Shown here one piece after another: positions 1 through 7,584 of a DNA stretch of 33,236 bases (positions are counted from its first letter, which is position 1; every line of letters begins with the position of its first letter). The position numbers were made by a program, and so were the translations under genes. Under the pieces are notes generated by a model. It saw nothing but the letters and a program-made list of their open reading frames with translations, searched no databases and was not told the origin of the DNA. The DNA comes from an uncultured Bacilli bacterium (GTDB taxonomy: Bacteria > Bacillota_I > Bacilli_A > RFN20 > CAG-826). The DNA is taken from assembly GCA_944368975.1 (NCBI GenBank), contig CALVXI010000011.1, positions 1 through 33,236 on the forward strand, in the 5' to 3' direction.

Positions 1-75
1 AGCACTTAGGATTAACCTTACCAAGATATAAATATTATATCTCATAGAAGATTTACCTGTATTTATGGTAAAAAA

Positions 76-97
76 AATGTAGCATACTAGCTACATT
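76..97 (-). terminator. Stem-loop terminator, possibly bidirectional
   Basis: An 8-bp perfect stem (76-83 with 90-97) has a 6-nt loop. It is flanked by A-runs on the left and T-runs on the right, so a U-tract follows the stem on either strand. It lies just beyond the stop codon of the minus-strand lipoprotein gene that ends at 131. Confidence 0.7.
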
Positions 98-130
98 TTT
101 TGATTATAGAGGATTATAAATAATTATATA

Positions 131-1006
131 TTAATTAACTAATTCAAATATAACACTACCATCTTCATTAATTATCTTTTTAAATTTAGCATAATCAACA
201 AAATTTCTTCCTTCTTTTACTTTAACATAATATTCATCACCGACTCTAGTTAATTCATATTCTTTATTATTAACTTCATATTCAATTGAATCTTTAAATC
301 CTTCTTTTTCGATTTCAATTGAATATTCTAATTCTTTACGGCCATTGTTAATTAATGTATATTCAAATTCATTTTCAGTTTCATTATCTTCAATTTCATG
401 AGATTCTTCAACAATAACATAACTATTTTCATTTAAATTTACTTTAAATGTTCTTTCAGTTTCACTTTCATCCCATTCATTTTCAGTTTTTGTGATACTA
501 ATAAATGGTAAATATGTTACATCATCAACTTTAGCTACCCCTTCAATTGTAGTGACAGTTACTTTCTCATCGTCATCTTTAAATTCTTTAGTGTTAGCAT
601 TATAAATAAGAGTATAAGTTACATCTATTAAATTACTATCTTTAAAAGTAACAACTTCTTCATATTGATAAGTTACTCCTTCAATAACATTTTCTTTAGA
701 AGTTAAACTACTTTCAAAACTTGTTCCATTATTAAGCATTAAATCAAGTTGCGGTAATATTTCTTTAATTTCATTAATTTCTGTATCATTTAAAGATCTA
801 CTTAGTCTAGCATTTCCTAAATCAATATTACTTAATAATTTTAAACTACTAGTTGCTTGCATTAAGAACGCCTCACTATTTGTTGTGACATTATTTTGAT
901 TATCACCACCATGAACAAGATCTTTTAATGAATTTGATGTACAACTACTTAATAAGATTGCTCCACTTGTAAGAATTCCTAAACCTAAGATTTTAATTTT
1001 TTTCAT
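131..1006 (-). CDS. Unrecognised lipoprotein
   Basis: A 291-residue protein exported and probably lipid-anchored on the outer face of the membrane. The N-terminus has basic residues, a hydrophobic stretch and a lipobox ending LLSSC, with Cys22 as the likely modified residue. The rest is acidic and rich in Glu, Asn and Thr. Predicted beta-strand-like segments (for example VTYTLIYN and FEYTLINN) recur about every 30-40 residues, suggesting a beta-rich ectodomain. I recognise no enzyme motif. The start is set by an AAGGAG ribosome site 9 nt before the ATG. A stem-loop terminator follows the gene and no partner gene is tightly spaced upstream, so it is probably a single-gene unit. Function unknown. 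Confidence 0.75.
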   Translation of the reverse strand: MKKIKILGLGILTSGAILLSSCTSNSLKDLVHGGDNQNNVTTNSEAFLMQATSSLKLLSNIDLGNARLSRSLNDTEINEIKEILPQLDLMLNNGTSFESSLTSKENVIEGVTYQYEEVVTFKDSNLIDVTYTLIYNANTKEFKDDDEKVTVTTIEGVAKVDDVTYLPFISITKTENEWDESETERTFKVNLNENSYVIVEESHEIEDNETENEFEYTLINNGRKELEYSIEIEKEGFKDSIEYEVNNKEYELTRVGDEYYVKVKEGRNFVDYAKFKKIINEDGSVIFELVN

Positions 1007-1100
1007 AATTTTCTTCTCCTTTAAATTTGATTTACACCATTAATACGAAATAGATAAAGAAATTATTGGAAAAAAATTAAAATATTTTTTATTAATTATC

Positions 1101-1125
1101 TTTGAATAAATTATATTTATTCAAA
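1101..1125 (-). terminator. AT-only hairpin over the stop codon
   Basis: A perfect 10-bp inverted repeat (1101-1110 with 1116-1125) has a 5-nt loop. It overlaps the stop codon of the ATPase gene that ends at 1117. It has no GC pairs and no immediate U-run on the minus strand, so it may be a weak terminator or mRNA 3'-end stabiliser. Confidence 0.35.
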
Positions 1126-2496
1126 TAAATCATTTAAATCTATTAATATTAAACCTTTAATATCTTTTACTTCTTTAGTAAAGCCACTTTTAGAAGCAAA
1201 ACCATATTTATATATTTTAAAAGGCAAATCCTTCCAAGACTCTATTTCTTCATTAATTTCATTTAAAGTTAAAGGACGATCTTTATATTTACATTCAATT
1301 GGTATTAAACCTTCACTTGTATCAAGTACTAAATCAAATTCTCTATTAATTATCTTCCTACTAATAGTTTTTTTAAAAGTTAAATTACTAGCATTAAAAA
1401 ATAGTGGCACCTTTTTACCATTCTCTTTAATACAATATTCTTTAACTATTTCTTCAAATTTATGTGATATATATTTAGAAAATAATGTAGGTTTTACAAG
1501 GTTTTCATAAAAAACACTAGGTTCCATCATTCTACGATACATTTCGTTTTTGAATAAATAAGTGTAATAAAAACTAATCAATTTATCTTTTATATAGTAA
1601 ATTGGTTTCTTACTATTCTTATCAGTAAGCGAGTATCTTTTATCAATTAAATCTAAACTTTCTAGTTTCTTTAAATACCTTACACAATTATCTTTAGAAG
1701 AGTCTTTAAAATATTCATTTATCTCTTTATATGTTTTCTTTCCGCTTGCGATTAACTCAAAAATTGTATTTAGCTTACTTTCTTTACCTATTTCTTTTCT
1801 TAAAGTTATTAATACTTCATTTTCAAAAAATGAATCGGGTTTAATAAATTTATTAATTAAAATATCTTCAAAAGTTTTAGTTTTATCAATATTGATTAGG
1901 TTAAAGGCTACTCCACCAAATATTGAATAATATTTAATTTTATCTTCATTACTTAGTCCTTCTAAAAATTTACTACTATCAAAATAATTAAAACTATGTA
2001 ACAAAATAATTTCATTAAATCTTCCATATAATGGTGAATCGTAATCAACAATTTGCTTCATTATTTCAATATAAGATCCACAAAGAATAATTGTTATCTT
2101 TGCGTCTTTTTTATGAAGTTCTATTGCTTTTTGTAAATTAGAATCTATATCATTATCATCATTTTTTAAAAAGGAATATTCATCAACAAAAAGAATAAAT
2201 GGATGAGATTTACTATATTCAATTAGAGCAGAGAAGAATTCATAAAAATCATTAGGATGAAATCCTTGAATACCCATGAATAATGAGGCTTGTTTAGAGA
2301 AATCTTCTAAATTCAATTTTGTTTCAACATTTCTAGCAAGTAATCTTAATGTGTCTTTTCCACTTTTATTTAAAGCTTCGTTTATTAATTCTGTTTTACC
2401 AATTCTTCTACGGCCATAAACTAAAATCGCATTAAAGGTATCTAATTTAATATGATCATTAATTCTTCTTAATTCATCTTCTCTTCCTATAAACAT
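1117..2496 (-). CDS. AAA ATPase with DUF234-type nuclease-like C-terminus
   Basis: A 459-residue cytoplasmic protein of the archaeal-type ATPase/DUF234 family. Near the N-terminus is a Walker A motif, GRRRIGKT (residues 28-35), followed by a Walker B-like hydrophobic strand ending FVDEYSFL near residue 105. A winged-helix-like middle (about 235-300) precedes the C-terminal DUF234 region. That region carries E-F-D-L-V-L-D and I-P-I-E-C-K-Y, resembling the PD-(D/E)xK nuclease core. Such proteins are common in gut anaerobes and archaea; their role is poorly known and they are often variable in copy number. The ribosome site is weak (AGAGGT 7 nt before ATG). About 380 bp without a clear gene lie upstream. 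The family call is firm; the biological role is not. Confidence 0.85.
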   Translation of the reverse strand: MFIGREDELRRINDHIKLDTFNAILVYGRRRIGKTELINEALNKSGKDTLRLLARNVETKLNLEDFSKQASLFMGIQGFHPNDFYEFFSALIEYSKSHPFILFVDEYSFLKNDDNDIDSNLQKAIELHKKDAKITIILCGSYIEIMKQIVDYDSPLYGRFNEIILLHSFNYFDSSKFLEGLSNEDKIKYYSIFGGVAFNLINIDKTKTFEDILINKFIKPDSFFENEVLITLRKEIGKESKLNTIFELIASGKKTYKEINEYFKDSSKDNCVRYLKKLESLDLIDKRYSLTDKNSKKPIYYIKDKLISFYYTYLFKNEMYRRMMEPSVFYENLVKPTLFSKYISHKFEEIVKEYCIKENGKKVPLFFNASNLTFKKTISRKIINREFDLVLDTSEGLIPIECKYKDRPLTLNEINEEIESWKDLPFKIYKYGFASKSGFTKEVKDIKGLILIDLNDLFE

Positions 2497-2880
2497 GTTA
2501 ATTACCTCTTGATGTAATTTTAATTGATTTTAAAATAAACTGCAATAAAATAAACTGATTGATTGATTTCAAAATAAATTAATTATAGATTATTTGCTTT
2601 TTAATATGTTTAGAGTTTTAAAACATCAATCGCAAAAACTATTCAAAAAAGTATTTTGCTACATCATTTACTGCACCTTTTTTAGTAACACAAGTATTGT
2701 TAATCGTGGGTTAATTTTGCACAAAAATCACCATGGATTTTGTAAATTCAATTAATCCGTTTATTAAAGAATGCTTTGCTTTTTAAACTATCACTTCTTA
2801 TACTCATCTATAAATCTTCTTTCATGTAAGCTCCTTTAGTATCAACTAGAAAAGAGTACATTTTTCTCCATGATTAACAA
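2497..2880. other. Non-coding gap, possible decayed minus-strand gene
   Basis: No intact gene is visible. On the minus strand around 2640-2710 a short open stretch reads like a protein C-terminus (ending K-G-A-V-N-D-V-A-K-Y-F-F-E before a stop), with an in-frame stop close upstream. Another open piece lies in a different frame near 2710-2770. This could be gene debris or chance; I cannot name a family. Confidence 0.25.
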
Positions 2881-3189
2881 TTATTGAATTTGAGAAATAT
2901 TTCCGACAAACAGTCCGAAAAGGCCAATAAAAGGAAGACAATATGACAACAAGAATATTACAGTGATAATTACACAATTAATTATAAAATATTTCCTATT
3001 TTCAAAATGAACAAGTGCTATGAGTATAAAGTAAGCCGCTATAAATAAAATCAAGCCAACAAGAAATAAAGGTATAAATGGATTTTCCCACTTAGCCTCT
3101 TCATATAAAAAGCTAATACTGGCTATCCCGACAAAAAAACCAAGAATTACTAAACAGTAAGTCAAAGTAAGAAATAGTTTGTTCTTCAT
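2881..3189 (-). CDS. Small three-helix membrane protein
   Basis: A 102-residue, very hydrophobic protein with three likely membrane helices (about 6-28, 38-61 and 67-95), a short acidic loop (YEEAKWENP) between the first two, and little soluble mass. No family is recognised. The start is supported by a good AAGGAG site 8-9 nt before the ATG. The gene lies 107 bp downstream of the structured RNA at 3297-3862 in the same orientation, with no obvious terminator between, so the two may be co-transcribed. A large RNA followed by a small membrane protein recalls OLE RNA and its partner OapA, but length and sequence do not let me call this OapA. Confidence 0.65.
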   Translation of the reverse strand: MKNKLFLTLTYCLVILGFFVGIASISFLYEEAKWENPFIPLFLVGLILFIAAYFILIALVHFENRKYFIINCVIITVIFLLSYCLPFIGLFGLFVGNISQIQ

Positions 3190-3296
3190 AGTGTTAATCT
3201 CCTTAACTAAATTTTAACAAGATTAAAGTTAAAAAACCATAAATGAACTTACGATTAACAGAATAAAATAAAAAATAGTATTCGTTATATCAATTA

Positions 3297-3862
3297 GTTT
3301 TTTGAAAATTAGATTATCTACGGACCTTCGCCCTACAAGACTTATTGTAATTTGTTATTCATGCACATTCAATTTAGGCTGAGAATGGAATAGCGACTTC
3401 CATTCTTCTAAAAGGGGTTAAAAACCGAACAATGAGTAGAACTAAATCATCTACCAACTTTCACAGAGCTTCAGCATTTTTTTAAGGATCATTTGGTACC
3501 CATTACCAAAAAAATGACATTCTGCTACTCGAACCTTAGAAATTGTTATAGCTAATTACTTAGCATCAAGTCAAACGTTTATTTTGAGAGCGGAGATATA
3601 CATTTCTCAGATGTACATCTTATCGCGGGATATATCACTATAGAGCCTCTTGTCACGCCAATTTCATCGTCATTTACATCGAACAACGTCTTGCGCCATT
3701 AACCATAGCTTACTTCTTTTATTACAAAGTAAGGATACCTTTTCATCGCTTTCAAGGTCTAATAAATATTACAGCATCCCATAATATTCATTTCTTATGG
3801 TTAAGCCTCGGCCACGTGCAACGATGACTGCACCGAGGTGTAAAATCTAATTTTCAAAAAAC
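3297..3862 (-). ncRNA. Large structured non-coding RNA (class unassigned; ROOL-like candidate)
   Basis: No usable open frame crosses this stretch, yet it is visibly richer in G and C than its flanks and packed with stems. The ends are a perfect 19-bp inverted repeat (3844-3862 with 3297-3315) that would close the whole molecule. Inside, in minus-strand order, are 3833-3838/3806-3811 around 3829-3833/3816-3820; a 9-bp long-range stem 3796-3804/3699-3707; 3726-3733/3709-3716; a 10-bp stem 3611-3620/3594-3603; 3560-3564/3551-3555 capped by a GUAA tetraloop; 3531-3538/3483-3490 enclosing 3504-3510/3492-3498; 3450-3454/3436-3440; 3398-3406/3382-3390 (9 bp); and 3330-3333/3322-3325. Stems alone favour minus-strand transcription only weakly; support comes from the GNRA loop, the neighbouring genes and a possible -35 (TTTACA, 3924-3929) with a weak -10 (3901-3906). 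A length near 566 nt fits what I recall of ROOL RNA (roughly 580 nt, in Firmicutes and Tenericutes); OLE and GOLLD are alternatives. It does not resemble RNase P RNA, tmRNA or SRP RNA. Confidence 0.75.
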
Positions 3863-3962
3863 AATAAACATAAGGAAATACTATTTCTTTTGTGTCACAT
3901 ATATTGCCATATAATAAAATCTTTGTAAAGCAAAAAAATCAAATTTTTTTATTAAAAAAATC

Positions 3963-3991
3963 AGATTTATTATATTAAATATAATAAATCT
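3963..3991 (-). terminator. AT-rich stem-loop terminator
   Basis: A perfect 12-bp stem (3963-3974 with 3980-3991) has a 5-nt loop and is followed on the minus strand by a 7-T run (the A-run at 3953-3960). It sits just after the stop of the 5'-nucleotidase gene and separates it from the structured RNA. A T-run also follows on the plus strand. Confidence 0.7.
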
Positions 3992-4004
3992 TTTTTTGAA
4001 TTTT

Positions 4005-6377
4005 TTATAAATTTATTGTTCCACTATGTAATAAATAATCGCTTAGAACATCGCTAGTTACATAATCATTGTAATAATATATATAATCAGCTACAGGTCT
4101 ACTACCATTAAATGTTTGCTCAGCAACATAAGAAATAGTTATTACATAAAATGTAGTATTGCTTGAAGTTGAATATGTCTTTTCACTACAAAGAGAATCA
4201 TTATTAGTTAAATAATTATATTGGTCTAAATCACATTCAAGTATACAAATCGAATTAGTAAAAGGACAAACTTTAATTAAATCTCTAAATGTAAAAGGAC
4301 CACTACTTACGCTATCTCTAATACCACCATAATTATGAACACTAGCATCAATTGAATAATAAAAATCTAATCTATTACGAGCAAACCATAATAAAGCATC
4401 ACATACAATTGAAGTAAATTCATCTCTACTATAATATTTTTTAAAATTATAAATTACTTCATCACCATCAGGAATTACATCTTGATAAATATCTAATAAA
4501 TTATTAATCTCGGCATTATCTTCATCACAATAACTAATTGCATCTAATACATAATTATCTACGAAATTAAATGCATAATCGTCTTCACTTATTCTTTCAA
4601 CTTCAAAATTCATTTGTGTAAAATATTCACCATTACACCCACCTTCTAAATAAGGTACACCATTATAAGTTCCACTTTTTCTTAAATGATCATGAGCAAA
4701 GAACATCGCATCAACATATCTTTCACCACTAATCTCACTTTCATAAGTTAAATCTTCAAACTTAGTTGGACTACCATTATAACCTTCAAAACCACCATCA
4801 TGAGATAATAATATAATTAAATCACAACCTTCACTTCTTAATTTATCACTTTCATCTTTAATGTATTCTATTGGATTATCAAAAATAAAGTCTTCAGCAA
4901 TACTAGGTAAAATATCTTCGCCAATACCTTCCATAATACTACCAATAACCCCAATTTTAACATTTGCTTTATCAATAATAACGGAAGGAACAGTAAAATT
5001 AACTGGCTCGTGATTATAACTATATAAAATATTGCAAGCGAGTAAAGGGAACTCCATTATATCTAAATTATCTTTGATAGCGCTTAAACCCCAGTCAAAT
5101 TCATGATTTCCAATAGTCATAGCTTCAACGCCCATTATATTCATTGCTTGAGTCATGATTAAACCTTTAGTGTAATTTGATTCAAGTCCGCCTTGCCACA
5201 TGTCTCCGCCACTAAGTAGTAAAGTATTTTCACTCTTATTTTTTAAAAAGTATTGTCCTAAATAAGAAATCCCTGCTTCACCATTTTCTTCATTTCTAAT
5301 AAATGAACCATGTGTATCATTTATTGAATAAATTGTAAATTCTTTTCTATCACCAATTTCTAAAGGTTCAATAACTTCAATTGTATAGGATATATCGTCA
5401 TATCCATTTTTAGAAATAATAACTTCTTGTTTTCCAATTGTGTTTAATATTGTACCTTCATCGATACTTAATGAATAATCTTTAACAGTAAATCCACTTG
5501 TAACATCTTTTATTTCAAGTCCTTTACTTGTAAATGGTTCACCTTGTTCAAAATATAGTTTCTGAGCATTCTTACTTATTCTTAAACTTACTTTATCCAT
5601 TACAATTACTGAAAAACTAGTCTCTTTAAAATATTCTTTTGTTACTGTAATTGTAATTTCACCTTTGTGTTTAAAAATATAGCCTTCTGGTAATGAAGTT
5701 TTATAGCCATTAATCGCTGCACTTCCATCGCCAACCATTAAGCCCGTTAAATTGAGTGCTTCTCCTACTTCGTATGTTGTTTTAATTGGTTCATTAATTA
5801 TTGATAAAGAACCCATTGTAACAGTAATGCTTATATTAGCATCTTTATACCCGTCTAATCTAATTGTGAAATAATAGGTTTTGAGTTCATCAAAAAGAAA
5901 TTCAGTTACTCTTTCGCCTTCATGATAAATAGTAAAACCAAAAACTCTTTCATTAGTTAAAGCATCATAAACATATAAATATTGTAAATCAAGATAAGAG
6001 CCAACAGTGACTTCTCCAAATTGCTCTACATCAACTCTAAGTTCATTAGTTAATGTACTAACAATAATTTTATCTTCTAAAACATAATCATAGTAACCTT
6101 CTTCACGAATGATTACATTAAATTCTCCTTGTTCATAAAATTTATATCCTTCATATATTTGAAGAAAATTATCGAGATATATTTCATAATCATTAATTTC
6201 TTTATTATTAGCATAAACTTTAAAAGAATCACCGATTACGAATTCTTCGCCAATACCATACGTCAATTTTTCAAATTGTCCGGATACACTTAATCTATCT
6301 AGATTACGACAACTAGATAAAAATAATGGAGATAATATTGTTAATAAAAATATAGATAAATTCTTAACTTTTTTCAT
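4005..6377 (-). CDS. Surface 5'-nucleotidase lipoprotein (UshA-type metallophosphatase)
   Basis: A 790-residue lipoprotein (lipobox FLSSC, Cys23) expected to remove phosphate from nucleotides outside the cell. The first ~340 residues are beta-rich modules of bacterial Ig type, including one near 200-260 ending in ITVTKEYF. The calcineurin-like metallophosphatase follows: INDTHG (352-357, metal ligands Asp354 and His356), GGDMWQGG (390-397), GNHEFDWG (423-430), LLSHDGG (His526) and FAHDH (560-564), where many relatives have GHxH. The 5'-nucleotidase C-terminal substrate domain (about 650-790) has the typical N-Y-G-G-I-R and PFTN segments. All main metal ligands appear present, so it should be active. 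There is no ribosome site: TATAAT lies 6 nt before the ATG, implying a leaderless transcript separate from the nuclease gene upstream. Substrate (AMP, dNMP, UDP-sugar) cannot be told from sequence. Confidence 0.9.
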   Translation of the reverse strand: MKKVKNLSIFLLTILSPLFLSSCRNLDRLSVSGQFEKLTYGIGEEFVIGDSFKVYANNKEINDYEIYLDNFLQIYEGYKFYEQGEFNVIIREEGYYDYVLEDKIIVSTLTNELRVDVEQFGEVTVGSYLDLQYLYVYDALTNERVFGFTIYHEGERVTEFLFDELKTYYFTIRLDGYKDANISITVTMGSLSIINEPIKTTYEVGEALNLTGLMVGDGSAAINGYKTSLPEGYIFKHKGEITITVTKEYFKETSFSVIVMDKVSLRISKNAQKLYFEQGEPFTSKGLEIKDVTSGFTVKDYSLSIDEGTILNTIGKQEVIISKNGYDDISYTIEVIEPLEIGDRKEFTIYSINDTHGSFIRNEENGEAGISYLGQYFLKNKSENTLLLSGGDMWQGGLESNYTKGLIMTQAMNIMGVEAMTIGNHEFDWGLSAIKDNLDIMEFPLLACNILYSYNHEPVNFTVPSVIIDKANVKIGVIGSIMEGIGEDILPSIAEDFIFDNPIEYIKDESDKLRSEGCDLIILLSHDGGFEGYNGSPTKFEDLTYESEISGERYVDAMFFAHDHLRKSGTYNGVPYLEGGCNGEYFTQMNFEVERISEDDYAFNFVDNYVLDAISYCDEDNAEINNLLDIYQDVIPDGDEVIYNFKKYYSRDEFTSIVCDALLWFARNRLDFYYSIDASVHNYGGIRDSVSSGPFTFRDLIKVCPFTNSICILECDLDQYNYLTNNDSLCSEKTYSTSSNTTFYVITISYVAEQTFNGSRPVADYIYYYNDYVTSDVLSDYLLHSGTINL

Positions 6378-6383
6378 GTTTAT

Positions 6384-6389
6384 ATTATA
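6384..6389 (-). promoter_or_regulatory. -10 box for leaderless nucleotidase mRNA
   Basis: A perfect TATAAT on the minus strand ends 6 nt before the ATG at 6377, so transcription should begin at or next to the start codon. No purine-rich ribosome site lies in between and no good -35 is visible 16-18 bp upstream. Confidence 0.5.
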
Positions 6390-6426
6390 TAAAATTTAAT
6401 TAAAAAATAGAAATAAAGTAAAAATA

Positions 6427-7527
6427 TTAAATAAACAATTGATTTACTAATTCAGGAAAATCAATATAAGGATTACGGTTTCCTTGATATTGATAAATTT
6501 TCATATTTCTTTGTTTTTCAAATTCATCGACAGGATCTAAGTCATTCCATTCTAATAAATCTGAAAGTATTCCCATTGATACATTAGAATTTGAATTTGG
6601 ATTATCGCTTAAATATAAGCCATCATAATTGGTGTACATATAAAATAATGTACGAGCAACGTCTCCTCTAAAATCATAATCGCCATTGCCAACATTTGGG
6701 AAGAAAATATCACCGGAATTAACGTTACCGAAATAATCATTACCTCTAGAAGAATTCGTTGAAGGATCACTAACTCTTAAATTATGTAAATCACTTCCTA
6801 TTCCTCTATAACCATTGTCTGTTGGGATTTTACCATTAACTTGCATATGACTTCTTGCCCAAACATGTTCTCTATTCCAACTTCTTCCTTGATCCCAAGT
6901 AATAGGAATTTCAGCTCCGTCATATAGGCCATAAAGACTTCCTAGTTCTGTTACATTTTCATCAACATATTGCAAACAATATCTAGCATCGCCATAAGTA
7001 TATGTTTTTTGAACTGTTGTAACTTCCTTTAATTCATTTCTTAAATTTTCACCAGTTAAGGTTAAATCAACATCTTTATAATATTCAGAAAGTGATGATA
7101 ATTCATAAACTGTATCAGGAATTGATCCTCTTCCAGTTTGAACAGATGTTTTAATAACTTCTGTTTCAGTTGGTAAATCTACTGGTGGATCTATTGGCTT
7201 ACTACCTTTTTCAATAAAACTAACAACTATAGTAGTATCTTCGACTAAAGGAAATTCGTAGTAAGCTTCTGAATATAATAAATTTGCATCATTAATTTCA
7301 TTTTTATAATATCCATCAAATTGATAGTCTTCTAATCCAAAACTATTAAGAGAAATAATAGTGTTTTCTTTATAAGACCCTGAAATAGTTCCATTAACTA
7401 CTCCTTTTGTACTATCAAATGATAAGGTAAAGTTATAATTTTTTACTTCATTTTGACTATTTTGGGTGCAAGATGATAATGGAAATATTGATAAAATACC
7501 TAATAAAACTAAAAATCTATTTTTCAT
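6427..7527 (-). CDS. Endonuclease I-family surface nuclease lipoprotein
   Basis: A 366-residue lipoprotein (lipobox PLSSC, Cys20). Residues ~32-106 resemble the InlB B-repeat (Listeria-Bacteroides repeat; note DGYYKNEIND), a small surface module. Residues ~120-366 match the bacterial endonuclease I family (EndA/Vvn, HNH-like beta-beta-metal fold): TYGDARYCLQ, then the catalytic NREHVW (218-223, His221 as general base) and DLHNL (246-250), followed by N-S-S-R-G-N (258-263) as the metal-binding part. Family members cut DNA and RNA non-specifically outside the cell. The ribosome site is short (GGAG, 5-6 nt before ATG). The gene starts directly after a strong terminator that follows the 786-residue lipoprotein gene, so it is probably fed by read-through. 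The domain call is firm; substrate preference is unknown. Confidence 0.88.
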   Translation of the reverse strand: MKNRFLVLLGILSIFPLSSCTQNSQNEVKNYNFTLSFDSTKGVVNGTISGSYKENTIISLNSFGLEDYQFDGYYKNEINDANLLYSEAYYEFPLVEDTTIVVSFIEKGSKPIDPPVDLPTETEVIKTSVQTGRGSIPDTVYELSSLSEYYKDVDLTLTGENLRNELKEVTTVQKTYTYGDARYCLQYVDENVTELGSLYGLYDGAEIPITWDQGRSWNREHVWARSHMQVNGKIPTDNGYRGIGSDLHNLRVSDPSTNSSRGNDYFGNVNSGDIFFPNVGNGDYDFRGDVARTLFYMYTNYDGLYLSDNPNSNSNVSMGILSDLLEWNDLDPVDEFEKQRNMKIYQYQGNRNPYIDFPELVNQLFI

Positions 7528-7544
7528 ATTTTCTCCATAAAAAA

Positions 7545-7575
7545 AGGTTGCTACTTAAAGTACAAGTAGCAACCT
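7545..7575 (-). terminator. Strong intrinsic terminator inside the locus
   Basis: A perfect 12-bp GC-containing stem (7545-7556 with 7564-7575) has a 7-nt loop and is followed on the minus strand by seven T (the A-run at 7539-7545). It lies between the 786-residue lipoprotein gene and the endonuclease gene, whose ribosome site begins a few bases later. Confidence 0.85.
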
Positions 7576-7584
7576 AAATAATTA

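Noticed and set aside
3297..3862. Degenerate protein gene, group I/II intron, RNase P RNA or tmRNA
   Set aside because: No frame gives a recognisable protein, there is no interrupted host gene or intron-encoded protein, and the conserved ends of RNase P RNA and tmRNA are absent.
3297..3862. Prophage setting for the RNA (as for some GOLLD and ROOL copies)
   Set aside because: No phage structural, replication or integrase genes are visible in the window.
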